Of a DNA stretch of 30,875 bases, positions 1 through 7,637 are shown one piece after another. The notes beneath the pieces are model-generated. The model was not told the DNA's origin. It saw only the letters and a program-made list of their open reading frames with translations, and searched no databases. Made by a program: the position numbers and the translations under genes. Position 1 is the stretch's first letter. Each line of letters opens with the position of its first letter. The stretch lies in contig CALGNY010000117.1 in the NCBI GenBank assembly GCA_937958375.1, positions 1 to 30,875 on the forward strand. The letters run 5' to 3'. The stretch comes from an uncultured Bacillaceae bacterium. Lineage in GTDB: Bacteria; Bacillota; Bacilli; Bacillales; Alkalibacillaceae.

Positions 1-105
1 GTTATCGGCAGTCACAACGCAGTTATCGGCAGTCAGAACGCGTTTATCGACAGTTACATCGCGGTTATCGGCAGTTACAACGCGGTTATCGGCAGTCAGA
101 CCGTT
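1..105. repeat. 21-bp tandem repeat array (five units, continues off the left edge)
   Basis: Five head-to-tail units of exactly 21 bp start at 1, 22, 43, 64 and 85. Each opens with (G/T)TTATCGGCAGT (TTATCGACAGT in unit 3) and continues with a looser part resembling YASAACGCGG. The array reaches the window edge, so its true length is unknown. All three forward frames are open across it, giving heptapeptide repeats such as VIGSYNA or LSAVTTR. That follows from a period divisible by three and is no sign of coding. It lies just beyond the efp terminator. The function is unknown to me. Confidence 0.9.
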
Positions 106-114
106 GCGGTATAC

Positions 115-159
115 AAAAAAACTGCTGTGAAACCTGTATCATCAGGCTTTCACAGCAGT
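115..159 (-). terminator. Intrinsic terminator of efp
   Basis: The 12-bp arms ACTGCTGTGAAA (121-132) and TTTCACAGCAGT (148-159) pair perfectly. They are extended by CCTG/CAGG after a one-base bulge, around a 6-base loop. On the minus strand the stem is followed by a T run (complement of A115-120). It sits 23 bp past the efp stop codon. Confidence 0.88.
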
Positions 160-182
160 CTTATTAAATAGTTTGCATATCT

Positions 183-740
183 TTATGCTCTTGAAACATA
201 TTTTCCATCACTAGTGTTGATTACTAGGACATCACCTTGGTTGACGAAGAATGGGACCTGTACAGTGTAGCCTGTTTCCAAGGTTGCTGGCTTAGAACCG
301 CCACTGGCTGTGTCCCCTTTGATTCCTGGCTCTGTTTCGGTTACTTCCAATTCAACGGTATTTGGCAACTCGATTCCTAATGTCTTACCGTCGTAAATCA
401 ATACCGTCACTTGCATATTTTCTTTGAGGAAATTCAGTTCATCCTCAATCGCGTTACCTGGTATGTCAAGTTGATTATAATTTTCTGTGTCCATAAAGGT
501 GTGATTTTCACCTGCTGCATAGAGGTACTGCATTGGTCTGCGATCCAAATGGGCGGTGTTCACTTTTTCACCGGCACGAAATGTTTTTTCCTGCGTGTTC
601 CCATTTTCAAGGTTTCTTAATTTCGAACGAACGAATGCGGCACCTTTTCCTGGCTTGACGTGTTGGAATTCGATCACTTGCCAGATTTGTCCTTCCAGTT
701 CAATCGTCAATCCAGTTTTAAAATCATTGACGGATATCAT
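183..740 (-). CDS. efp: Translation elongation factor P
   Basis: EF-P binds between the P and E sites of stalled ribosomes and promotes peptide bonds at polyproline stretches. The 185-residue protein has the family's usual length. It shows the N-terminal KOW-like domain with the loop PGKGAAFVRSKLRNL, then two OB domains ending in GDVLVINTSDGKYVSRA. Two adjacent ATG codons (743 and 740) follow AGGAGG. I chose the second because it places the loop lysine at position 32, the residue modified in B. subtilis EF-P, and gives the usual N-terminus MISVNDF. It is the last gene of an aroQ-yqhT-efp cluster, 15 bp after yqhT, and is closed by the hairpin at 115-159. Confidence 0.97.
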   Translation of the reverse strand: MISVNDFKTGLTIELEGQIWQVIEFQHVKPGKGAAFVRSKLRNLENGNTQEKTFRAGEKVNTAHLDRRPMQYLYAAGENHTFMDTENYNQLDIPGNAIEDELNFLKENMQVTVLIYDGKTLGIELPNTVELEVTETEPGIKGDTASGGSKPATLETGYTVQVPFFVNQGDVLVINTSDGKYVSRA

Positions 741-755
741 CAAATTTTCCTCCTT

Positions 756-1817
756 TTATAAGGTGATTAGTTCTTTTGTTGAGAAATTCAGTGGCTCGTT
801 ACCATTTTCAGTAATGACGATATCATCTTCAATACGGCAACCACCCACTTCAGGGATATATATTCCCGGCTCAATCGTAACGACCATGCCAGGCTTCAAA
901 ATCGTTTCTGATTTTAGTGAGAGGCTTGGTGCTTCATGGACGTCCATTCCTAGACCATGGCCCGTAGAGTGTCCAAAGTAGTCACCGTAGCCTTTTTCAG
1001 TAATGTAATCGCGCGTTAGTGCATCAGCTTCTTTTCCTGTCATGCCGGCTTTTGTCCCTTCCATACCCTTCAGTTGAGCCTGCAAAACCGTGTCGTAGAT
1101 CTCTCTAAGCTGATCACTGATTTCACCCACCGCAAGCGTACGTGTTATATCTGAACAATAACCTTGGTATAACGCACCGAAATCCAATGTCACCAATTCA
1201 CCTGTTTGGATTTCTTTTTCAGAAGCAACCCCGTGTGGTAACGCAGCTCGGTAACCGGAGGCAACGATAATATCAAAAGATGATGAAGTCGCTCCTTGTT
1301 TTCGCATAAAGAATTCCAATTCATTGGAGACATCGATTTCCTTTACACCCGGTTTAATGAAGCCTTGAATATGTTCATAGGCAGCATCTGCGATTTTACC
1401 CGCTTCTTTCATGATTTTCAGCTCTTGATCAGATTTAACGATCCGAAGTTTTTCCACCAAACCATCCACTGGGGTAAATTCAATGGATAAGGCCTGTTTG
1501 TATAATTCATAGACAGCGTAAGTCAGATTTTGTTTTTCAAAGCCTAAATTTTTTACACCGTATTTTTTGACCTGTTCGGCTACTTCCAAATGAATAGGTC
1601 CTTTATGCTCAACAATAGTAAAACCTTTCACCTGATCATTCGCTTGGACGGTGTAACGGAAATCCGTTATGAATACAGCTTCTTCTTCGGTAACGAACAC
1701 AACTCCTGCTGTACCTGTGAATCCTGTCAGATACCTTCTGTTTTGTCCATTTGTAATTAACATTCCGTCTACATTTTCTTCTTTCATGAAGCTTCGTAAC
1801 TTATGTAGCTTCTCCAT
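756..1817 (-). CDS. yqhT: M24 family Xaa-Pro aminopeptidase-like metallopeptidase (YqhT)
   Basis: Cytosolic peptidase of the pita-bread M24 fold, expected to remove N-terminal residues ahead of proline. At 353 aa it matches YqhT length. A creatinase-like N-terminal domain (about 1-125) precedes the catalytic domain. The dimetal ligands are visible in order: LDFGALYQGYCSDITRT (two Asp), GHSTGHGLGMDVHE (His), TIEPGIY (Glu) and GCRIEDD (Glu). The start ATG is preceded by GGGGAGAAGG and overlaps the aroQ 3' end by 17 bp, implying translational coupling. efp follows after 15 bp. This pairing with efp is conserved in bacilli and both relate to proline handling. The exact peptide substrate cannot be read from the sequence. 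Confidence 0.93.
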   Translation of the reverse strand: MEKLHKLRSFMKEENVDGMLITNGQNRRYLTGFTGTAGVVFVTEEEAVFITDFRYTVQANDQVKGFTIVEHKGPIHLEVAEQVKKYGVKNLGFEKQNLTYAVYELYKQALSIEFTPVDGLVEKLRIVKSDQELKIMKEAGKIADAAYEHIQGFIKPGVKEIDVSNELEFFMRKQGATSSSFDIIVASGYRAALPHGVASEKEIQTGELVTLDFGALYQGYCSDITRTLAVGEISDQLREIYDTVLQAQLKGMEGTKAGMTGKEADALTRDYITEKGYGDYFGHSTGHGLGMDVHEAPSLSLKSETILKPGMVVTIEPGIYIPEVGGCRIEDDIVITENGNEPLNFSTKELITL

Positions 1818-2265
1818 GTCCTTCTCCCCTTTTTTCTAGAATTGTGAGTAGTGAATATGCAGCAATCATATAACCGTCTGTTCCGAACCCAACGATTTGG
1901 CCAGATACAACGGGTGCGAGATACGATTGTTGGCGAAATGGTTCCCTGGCATAAATGTTTGAAATATGAACTTCAACCACCGGGGTAGTGATTGTCTCGA
2001 TCGCATCCCGAATGGCTATGCTCGTATGCGTGTATGCTCCTGGGTTAAAAATGATGCCGGCAACTGCATTTTCTGATTGCTGAATGGTATCGATCAACTC
2101 ACCTTCGTGATTGGATTGAAAACTGGATAGCTGATAATCTCTTTGATGCAACCAATGTCTCAATTCATCTTCAATTTTTTTAAGGTCTGTTGATCCATAC
2201 ACGTGTGGATCCCGTTTCCCGAGCATGTTCAAATTTGGGCCATTCAGTAATAGAATCGTATTCAT
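1801..2265 (-). CDS. aroQ: 3-dehydroquinate dehydratase, type II
   Basis: Converts 3-dehydroquinate to 3-dehydroshikimate in the shikimate pathway (dodecameric, cytosolic). The 154-aa sequence has LLNGPNLNMLG at 6-16, the lid-region catalytic Tyr23 (HVYG), IIFNPGAYTHTSIAI at 71-85, and VEVHISN with catalytic His100. Start ATG follows AAAGGGGAATAGGC. It is first in the aroQ-yqhT-efp unit, and its stop lies inside the yqhT start region. It corresponds to B. subtilis yqhS. A second shikimate-pathway gene, aroK, sits 12.5 kb away in this window. Confidence 0.96.
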   Translation of the reverse strand: MNTILLLNGPNLNMLGKRDPHVYGSTDLKKIEDELRHWLHQRDYQLSSFQSNHEGELIDTIQQSENAVAGIIFNPGAYTHTSIAIRDAIETITTPVVEVHISNIYAREPFRQQSYLAPVVSGQIVGFGTDGYMIAAYSLLTILEKRGEGHGEAT

Positions 2266-2285
2266 GCCTATTCCCCTTTATTTCT

Positions 2286-2314
2286 ACAATATTCTAAGTT
2301 TATCATAAAATCAA
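2286..2314 (-). promoter_or_regulatory. Candidate sigma-A promoter for aroQ-yqhT-efp
   Basis: Minus-strand TTGATT, a 17-bp spacer, then TATTGT, about 20 bp before the aroQ start codon. The -35 matches well and the -10 moderately. No terminator separates yqhR from aroQ, so read-through is also possible. Confidence 0.4.
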
Positions 2315-2344
2315 AAGCGATGTCGTGTGAGCGAAAAAGTAAAT

Positions 2345-2836
2345 TTAATTCCCTTGATCTTGGAATGTAATGCGCTCATCATTCGCATCAAACGCAATCG
2401 TATAGGAAACAAACACACCATACAAGGCAAATAGACAAATCGTTGCTGCGAGGGTATCCCTACTCAGTTGATCAAAAGCGGGTACATAGCTGAACCATGG
2501 ATTCAGTAAAACAAACAAAAGTACCCACCAAACGAGACCATAGATGACACCATGAATGACCCGGGCAAATTTTTTAAACAAAAAATAATAAATCAGTGCC
2601 GGGATGATTCCAAGAATGCTGATGATGACAAGACTAATGAGTTCACCAGTTAACCCTTCCGTCCAACTGCCGGAGAAAAACGATCGTAGCGTGAACGTTG
2701 CATGAGATACTTGAGAAAAAGAAAACAGGTAAGCAATAGAGCCTATGATTCCCCACAAGAAAGCCCCAGCGATACCAGTTACAATACTTTTTACGAATAA
2801 ATTTTGTCTTCGATTGCGTCCTTCTTCTTGATTCAT
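2345..2836 (-). CDS. yqhR: YqhR-family conserved membrane protein
   Basis: A 163-aa integral membrane protein of unknown function. After a short charged N-terminus (MNQEEGRNRRQN) there are four hydrophobic segments, at about 16-38, 65-88, 93-112 and 127-148. The C-terminus is soluble and polar. Start ATG follows AGAGGTGATCAA, a good RBS. The identification rests on overall sequence resemblance and on its position directly before aroQ, as in B. subtilis. There, yqhQ lies between yqhR and yqhP; here it is absent and yqhR and yqhP are divergent neighbours 133 bp apart. Confidence 0.8.
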   Translation of the reverse strand: MNQEEGRNRRQNLFVKSIVTGIAGAFLWGIIGSIAYLFSFSQVSHATFTLRSFFSGSWTEGLTGELISLVIISILGIIPALIYYFLFKKFARVIHGVIYGLVWWVLLFVLLNPWFSYVPAFDQLSRDTLAATICLFALYGVFVSYTIAFDANDERITFQDQGN

Positions 2837-2921
2837 TTGATCACCTCTGTTTTAATTTGGTCGATTAAGGGAAATTCATACAAACAGAGATGCAAAGAAC
2901 AGGTATATAGATAACCCTTGG

Positions 2922-2930
2922 TGGTATAAT
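2922..2930 (+). promoter_or_regulatory. Extended -10 promoter for yqhP
   Basis: TGGTATAAT is an extended -10 (TG-n-TATAAT) 39 bp before the yqhP ATG. I see no convincing -35, which is common with extended -10 promoters. Confidence 0.55.
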
Positions 2931-2969
2931 GAGGTTAAGAATAGGTTCGGTAGAAAGGAGTGCTGATCC

Positions 2970-3326
2970 ATGAAATGGGGAAAATGGCTCGCCTATGGGA
3001 TTGCCATCCTTGCGGTCGTTGGGCTGATTAGTCAATTAATCACGAATCCAACCGGTTTTGCCAGAAATATATTAATGATGGTTGGGATTGCGGTGATCAT
3101 CGGTGCGTTGCTATACTTCCTCTTGATTCGTAATCGCGGAGGAAAAGTCGATCAAGGGTACAAAAAAGCCCTCAAACAATCCCAACGAAAGTACGGTAAA
3201 TCTACCTCGAAGGTAAACCCAAATGCAAAAGTGAACGTGCAATCAAAATCTCAACGAATGCCTCGGATGAAAAGACGAACAGGCAACCAACCACAATTGC
3301 GTGTAATCAAGGGAAATAAAAAATGA
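2970..3326 (+). CDS. yqhP: YqhP / SA1362-family small membrane protein
   Basis: A 118-aa protein with two hydrophobic segments (about 5-25 and 32-53). A strongly basic hydrophilic tail rich in Lys, Arg, Gln and Asn ends in RVIKGNKK. This two-TM-plus-basic-tail shape matches the YqhP/SA1362 family, whose role is unknown. The basic tail would be cytoplasmic and could contact nucleic acid or lipid head groups; that is inference. ATG is preceded by AAAGGAG at good spacing. It is monocistronic, bounded by its own promoter and a shared terminator with nrdJ. Confidence 0.75.
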   Translation: MKWGKWLAYGIAILAVVGLISQLITNPTGFARNILMMVGIAVIIGALLYFLLIRNRGGKVDQGYKKALKQSQRKYGKSTSKVNPNAKVNVQSKSQRMPRMKRRTGNQPQLRVIKGNKK

Positions 3327-3335
3327 TCACCATTT

Positions 3336-3378
3336 AAAAATCAGCCACGACTCTTATAAGAATCGTGACTGATTTTTT
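3336..3378. terminator. Bidirectional terminator between yqhP and nrdJ
   Basis: A 19-bp stem (3336-3354 with 3359-3377) with a 4-base loop, A-rich on one side and T-rich on the other. On the plus strand it has two C-A mismatches. On the minus strand these become G-U pairs, so the hairpin is better suited to ending nrdJ transcripts. Confidence 0.8.
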
Positions 3379-3393
3379 TATTGGTTTATTCTT

Positions 3394-5952
3394 TTATAGA
3401 CCGCATTTCAATTGGGCACCACAGTTTGTACATGTGTTACAACCACCCATGTCTTCAATGCTTCCTTTACGACATACCGGGCAAGTATCACCGACTTCCG
3501 AGCCAATGGTTACGTCTGTGTTTTCGAGTTCCTGAACCGTATCAACGAGAACAACTTTTTTCTCCTCTTCTTCAAACAATTCGGTTTGCTCGGAGAAATC
3601 GTTTTCTTCAGCTTTCAACGTCAATACCTGTGAATCTCGGCTTCCATCAACGTAAACAGTACCACCTTTGGCTCCACCTTTGTAGAGTCTTCTATAAACT
3701 TGCTCCACTTGATCGACCCGATACCCTTTCGGTGCGTTGACCGTTTTAGATATCGAACTGTCGACCCAACGTTGAATGACACATTGTGTATCCGCATGTG
3801 CTTCAGGAGATAAACTCATAGCGGTTACGAACCACTTCGGTAGGTTATCCGGATCTTGGTCTGGATTGGCCTGCAAATACTCACTGACGATATCAGCTTT
3901 CACTTCAATAAACTTACCGAGTCTTCCACTTCGGTAGTACGTGAAGGAGAAGTATGGCTCCAACCCTGTCGAAACGCCGACCATCGTTCCGGTCGACCCA
4001 GTTGGTGCGACCGTCAATAAGTGAGAGTTTCTGATGCCGTGTTCCAATATACCTTGCTTGATGTCTTCAGGCATTTTTTCCATATAACCTGTATGGATGA
4101 AACGTTCTCTCAGTACTTTCGTTTCTTCTTCTGTTTCCCCGATCAAAAATGGGAAGCTTCCTTTTTCTTTGGCTAACTCAATTGATTCACGATAGGCTGT
4201 CGTCGCAATCGTTTCAAAAATCTCATCGACAAGCTTATTTCCTTCTTCTGAACCATATTCTGTTTCACAGTAGATCAATAAGTCGTGAAGTCCCATGACA
4301 CCAAGACCGATTCTTCTTTCACCTAAAGCTTGCTCCCTGTTTTCATCAAGGAAATACGGGGTGGAATCAATCACGTTATCTTGCATACGAACGCCGACTT
4401 TTACTGTATTTTTCAATTTTTCAAAATCAGGCTTTTTGTTTTCTTTATCAGCAATGGATGCTAGGTTCACAGCTGCAAGGTTACAGACAGAATAAGGTGC
4501 TAGCGGTTGCTCTCCGCACGGATTAGTCGCAACGACTTTTTGGCCATAGGCTGTCGCGTTTGTTTCTTTGTTTGCATTGTCGATAAAGAAAATTCCAGGT
4601 TCAGCAGAATAAGTTGCGCATATATTGATCAAGTTCCATAGGTCGTTTGCCTTAATTGTCTTGTATACACGAACGCCGAAACCTTTCTTTTCCCATTCAC
4701 GAACATCGCCGTATTCATGCCAGTTTTCGTTGTAGTAATCCATTTCTTCTTCCGTATAATTCTCGACATCCGGGAAGCGAAGTTCATAACTTTCGTCATT
4801 TTCAACTGCTTCCATAAACTCATCCGTGATACAGACAGAGATATTGGCTCCCGTCAAAAACTCAGGATTGTGGACGCTATATGTCCCGCCATCTCTTAAT
4901 TTTTCTTCTGCATCGCGAATGTTTTGGTCAGAAAAGCCACCTTGACCAGGAATGTGCTTATAGTTGACGATCCCTTGATACATTTGAGCTTCAGATTCAG
5001 TCAGCGGTGTGAATTTAAGCTTGTCTTCCGCCAATTGTTGGATCGTTTCATCTTCTATATTTTCGATCAAGTATCTCAAAATTCTTGGGTTTTGCATCTT
5101 GGAGATGATGAATTCTATGATGTCAGGGTGCCAGTCATTCAACATAATCATTTGGGCACCACGTCTGGATCCGCCTTGTTCCACAAGATGTGTCAGTTTT
5201 GCGATGTCATCCAACCAAGAAACTGATCCGGATGATTTTCCATTGACACCTCGCGCTAAAGCATTCCGTGGTCTAAGTGTTGAACCGTTCGTTCCCACAC
5301 CACCCCCACGAGACATAATTTCCATCACTTGTTTTCTGTGGTCACTGATTCCTTCACGTGAGTCTCGGACGAAAGGCATGACGTAACAGTTGAAATACGT
5401 GACGTCGGTATTCGAGCCTGCTCCATAAAGGACCCGGCCAGCCGGGATGAAATTTAGATTGGATAATTCATGGTAAAACTTTTCGAATGATTCTTGTCTT
5501 TTTTCAGGTGTCCGTTCCACTTCCGCCAATCCAGTCGCATTTCGAAGTGCGATTTGCTCGTAATACACCTCAAGGGGCTTGTCAATCGTGCTAATCGAAC
5601 GAACAATTTGGCCGCTTTCGCGTTCATGTTCATTTTCCAATACGTGAAGATAGTCTTCTTCGACTTGAACCGTCGCTTTATTGGTTTTTTCATCAATGGA
5701 AACAATAAAACCTGTACCCCGTGCCGGAAATTTTGGATCCTCCTTGATTGTCAGGACAACAAAATCTCCTTTTTTCAATGTTTTCTTTTCGGTATCTTTA
5801 AATGCATACCGATCCAACATAACGAGTCGTGATACACCTTGATGCGTCGTCTTCATGTCAGAGGTGATTGGATGAACTTGAGGGAACTGTTTGATATCAT
5901 CATTCAGTTGATCGACATCCAATACGAATGATCTTTCTTTTACACTCTGCAT
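3394..5952 (-). CDS. nrdJ: Class II (adenosylcobalamin-dependent) ribonucleotide reductase
   Basis: Reduces ribonucleotides to deoxyribonucleotides with a 5'-deoxyadenosyl radical, independent of oxygen. The 852-aa chain shows the barrel signature NPCGEQPL (Asn477, Cys479, Glu481), with Cys479 the expected thiyl radical site. Cys189 and Cys490 are the likely active-site redox pair. MSRGGGVG, GSRRGAQM and APTGSTGT fit NrdJ. The C-terminus (CPVCRKGS..CNTCTNCG..) is the cysteine-rich tail that re-reduces the active site. Start ATG follows AGAAGGAG. Upstream are a promoter and two NrdR boxes; I see no cobalamin riboswitch. In B. subtilis this slot holds yqhO, mntR and lipM, so this gene replaces them here. 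Confidence 0.95.
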   Translation of the reverse strand: MQSVKERSFVLDVDQLNDDIKQFPQVHPITSDMKTTHQGVSRLVMLDRYAFKDTEKKTLKKGDFVVLTIKEDPKFPARGTGFIVSIDEKTNKATVQVEEDYLHVLENEHERESGQIVRSISTIDKPLEVYYEQIALRNATGLAEVERTPEKRQESFEKFYHELSNLNFIPAGRVLYGAGSNTDVTYFNCYVMPFVRDSREGISDHRKQVMEIMSRGGGVGTNGSTLRPRNALARGVNGKSSGSVSWLDDIAKLTHLVEQGGSRRGAQMIMLNDWHPDIIEFIISKMQNPRILRYLIENIEDETIQQLAEDKLKFTPLTESEAQMYQGIVNYKHIPGQGGFSDQNIRDAEEKLRDGGTYSVHNPEFLTGANISVCITDEFMEAVENDESYELRFPDVENYTEEEMDYYNENWHEYGDVREWEKKGFGVRVYKTIKANDLWNLINICATYSAEPGIFFIDNANKETNATAYGQKVVATNPCGEQPLAPYSVCNLAAVNLASIADKENKKPDFEKLKNTVKVGVRMQDNVIDSTPYFLDENREQALGERRIGLGVMGLHDLLIYCETEYGSEEGNKLVDEIFETIATTAYRESIELAKEKGSFPFLIGETEEETKVLRERFIHTGYMEKMPEDIKQGILEHGIRNSHLLTVAPTGSTGTMVGVSTGLEPYFSFTYYRSGRLGKFIEVKADIVSEYLQANPDQDPDNLPKWFVTAMSLSPEAHADTQCVIQRWVDSSISKTVNAPKGYRVDQVEQVYRRLYKGGAKGGTVYVDGSRDSQVLTLKAEENDFSEQTELFEEEEKKVVLVDTVQELENTDVTIGSEVGDTCPVCRKGSIEDMGGCNTCTNCGAQLKCGL

Positions 5953-6019
5953 TGTTTACACTCCTTCTCCCAAGAATTCGACAAACTTCATCGATTTCTG
6001 ATATGATAATATTGTTTTA

Positions 6020-6048
6020 ACCATACCAAACCGATAATAGAATTTCAA
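6020..6048 (-). promoter_or_regulatory. Sigma-A promoter of nrdJ
   Basis: Minus-strand TTGAAA, a 17-bp spacer, then TATGGT. It predicts a leader of about 60 nt before the nrdJ ATG. It lies directly next to the paired NrdR boxes. Confidence 0.6.
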
Positions 6049-6055
6049 TAGGTTT

Positions 6056-6103
6056 ATTCAATATATAGATATTTATTTTTCTATGTACCACTATATATTG
6101 TAT
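6056..6103. promoter_or_regulatory. Paired NrdR boxes upstream of nrdJ
   Basis: Two 10-bp cores fit the NrdR pattern CWATATATWG exactly: CAATATATAG (6059-6068) and CTATATATTG (6091-6100). They are 32 bp apart start to start, about three helical turns, the usual arrangement for this ATP/dATP-responsive repressor. Box 1 ends 8 bp from the nrdJ -35. No other nrd gene is in view. Confidence 0.8.
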
Positions 6104-6197
6104 TCAAAACATAAGCAATCCTTTTTATCTGGAGTGATTTTGTCGAAAGCTCGTCTAAGCATTGTCCCCATAGGGTTTCATGCTCGATAAAAATTCT

Positions 6198-6226
6198 TTG
6201 AAACTTTTTGCGAACCTCTATATAAT
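6198..6226 (+). promoter_or_regulatory. Sigma-A promoter of yqhL
   Basis: TTGAAA, a 17-bp spacer, then a perfect TATAAT, 40 bp before the yqhL start codon. The gene-less stretch 5953-6266 is fully used by this promoter, the nrdJ promoter and the NrdR boxes. Confidence 0.8.
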
Positions 6227-6266
6227 AAAAGATATAGAGAAACTAGAAAAAAAGGGGAATTTTTAA

Positions 6267-6659
6267 GTGGATACACTTTTTGTCATCTTAATTATCTTAG
6301 CAGTGATTATCTTGTTTGCTGTTATTCGGAATACACGTCGATCAAAATATTTGAAGACATTGACGGAAGATCAATTTGTGGAAGGTTATCGAAAAGCACA
6401 GTTGATCGATGTCCGTGAACCACAAGAGTTTGATAATGGGCATATTCTTGGTGCTCGGAATATTCCGGTCACACAAATGAAACAGCGATTGAACGAAATT
6501 CGGAAGGACAAGCCCGTCTATTTATATTGTCAGCGTAGTTCGAGATCGACACGTGCTGCCGACCTCCTTCATAAAAGAGGTTATCAAGATTTGAGTCAAT
6601 TGAAAGGCGGCTTCAGTAGATGGACTGGTAAAGTCAAAGTGAAGAAAAAAGCATATTAA
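6267..6659 (+). CDS. yqhL: Membrane-anchored rhodanese-domain protein (YqhL)
   Basis: A 130-aa protein with one N-terminal membrane helix (about 3-22), a basic stop (RNTRRSK), and a single rhodanese domain. The domain shows LIDVREPQEF (47-56), GHILGARNIP (58-67), and the loop YLYCQRSSRS with catalytic Cys88, which would carry a persulfide. It starts with GTG preceded by AAAGGGGAA. The sulfurtransferase substrate is unknown. YqhL is a neighbour of the gcv operon in B. subtilis too; here a dehydrogenase gene separates them and lipM is absent. Confidence 0.9.
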   Translation: MDTLFVILIILAVIILFAVIRNTRRSKYLKTLTEDQFVEGYRKAQLIDVREPQEFDNGHILGARNIPVTQMKQRLNEIRKDKPVYLYCQRSSRSTRAADLLHKRGYQDLSQLKGGFSRWTGKVKVKKKAY

Positions 6660-6663
6660 TGAT

Positions 6664-6702
6664 AAAATGCCAACCAAGTTTGAATGACTTGGTTGGCATT
6701 TT
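6664..6702. terminator. Bidirectional terminator between yqhL and the SDR gene
   Basis: A perfect 16-bp inverted repeat, AAAATGCCAACCAAGT (6664-6679) and ACTTGGTTGGCATTTT (6687-6702), with a 7-base loop. A- and T-rich ends serve both converging genes. Confidence 0.9.
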
Positions 6703-6704
6703 GA

Positions 6705-7490
6705 TTAGATTTCGGCTTCCCAACGATCTTGCACTGTTTTTTTCATTTGTTCTTCTGTTTTTTCTGGATAGGCCGTTCGATAGTGATGGTTGTCCATTGG
6801 TATGATTTCAACCATTTTTTCGATCATGTCTTGTGGATCAAATTGATTCTCCAACCCTTTCTCTTTCTGCTTCATATCTTCTTCATCACTGAAATTCTCT
6901 TCAGGGTCAAACCATTTCCATTGTTCTTCAGCCGCACGGTCGTTAAACCCTGTATTAAAAGGTCCAGGATTGATGGTGGCTACTTGTACGTTAAATGGTT
7001 TCAACTCTTTGGCCAGGCTGGATGCCATCGCTTCAATCGAGTGTTTGGTTGCTGCATACGGACCTCCGTAAGGGGCTGCGTTAATACCTGCAATGGAACT
7101 CATAAATATAATTTTTCCACGCTTTCTTTTCACAAATACTTTGGCAGCACGTTGAACCGACTCCAATGTGGCGAATACATTAATTTCAAAAATTTGTCGG
7201 AATCGTTCCATTGGGATTTCCGCCAACGGACCACGTTCATTGATGGCAGCATTCGCCAGAAATATATCAAAGTCGTATTTCTCTATTTGATTCAGATCAA
7301 TCGGATTCGTGATATCAAGCTTAAACACGTCCATATTTAAATTTTTGTCATCTGATTCCCTCATCAAATCGGTTTTCTGGGACGTGGTTTCAGTTGTGGC
7401 GATCACTTTATGTCCCTTCTCAGCCAAACCAACAGCTGCACCACGGCCTAATCCACTCCCTGCTCCCGTAATGAAGATTATTTTGCTCAT
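6705..7490 (-). CDS. Short-chain dehydrogenase/reductase (SDR) family oxidoreductase
   Basis: A classical-type SDR of 261 aa, probably NAD(P)-dependent. Visible motifs are the TGAGSGLGRG cofactor loop (8-17), NAA at 80-82 in place of the common NNAG, the catalytic Ser at 131-132 (MSSIAG), and Tyr145-xxx-Lys149 (YAATK). PGPFNTGF follows the active site. The substrate cannot be inferred. The start is the ATG at 7490, with TTAGGAGGG seven bases before it. The frame stays open another 123 codons upstream, but only because it runs into the 21-bp repeats; that extension is an artefact. The gene is a single unit not found at this locus in B. subtilis as I recall it. Confidence 0.88.
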   Translation of the reverse strand: MSKIIFITGAGSGLGRGAAVGLAEKGHKVIATTETTSQKTDLMRESDDKNLNMDVFKLDITNPIDLNQIEKYDFDIFLANAAINERGPLAEIPMERFRQIFEINVFATLESVQRAAKVFVKRKRGKIIFMSSIAGINAAPYGGPYAATKHSIEAMASSLAKELKPFNVQVATINPGPFNTGFNDRAAEEQWKWFDPEENFSDEEDMKQKEKGLENQFDPQDMIEKMVEIIPMDNHHYRTAYPEKTEEQMKKTVQDRWEAEI

Positions 7491-7524
7491 AGATACCCTC
7501 CTAAAGCCTATTTCTATAGTTTTC

Positions 7525-7549
7525 TTTCCCTCTCCGTTAAGGTTTAAAC
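7525..7549 (-). promoter_or_regulatory. Possible sigma-B-like promoter for the SDR gene
   Basis: Minus-strand GTTTAA, 13 bp, then GGGAAA resembles the sigma-B pattern GTTTAA-N12-14-GGGTAT, with two mismatches in the -10. I see no good sigma-A promoter in 7491-7620. Low confidence. Confidence 0.3.
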
Positions 7550-7637
7550 GATTTAGGAATGACGTTAATTGATTGAATAGGTCATTTAATATATTTGCGA
7601 GGAGTATATAGTTGAACGCTGTAGGACCAAATCGGTT

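Noticed and set aside
5953..6266. Cobalamin riboswitch for nrdJ
   Set aside because: I looked for a B12-box-like core and a long structured leader. The leader from the predicted promoter is only about 60 nt and has none.
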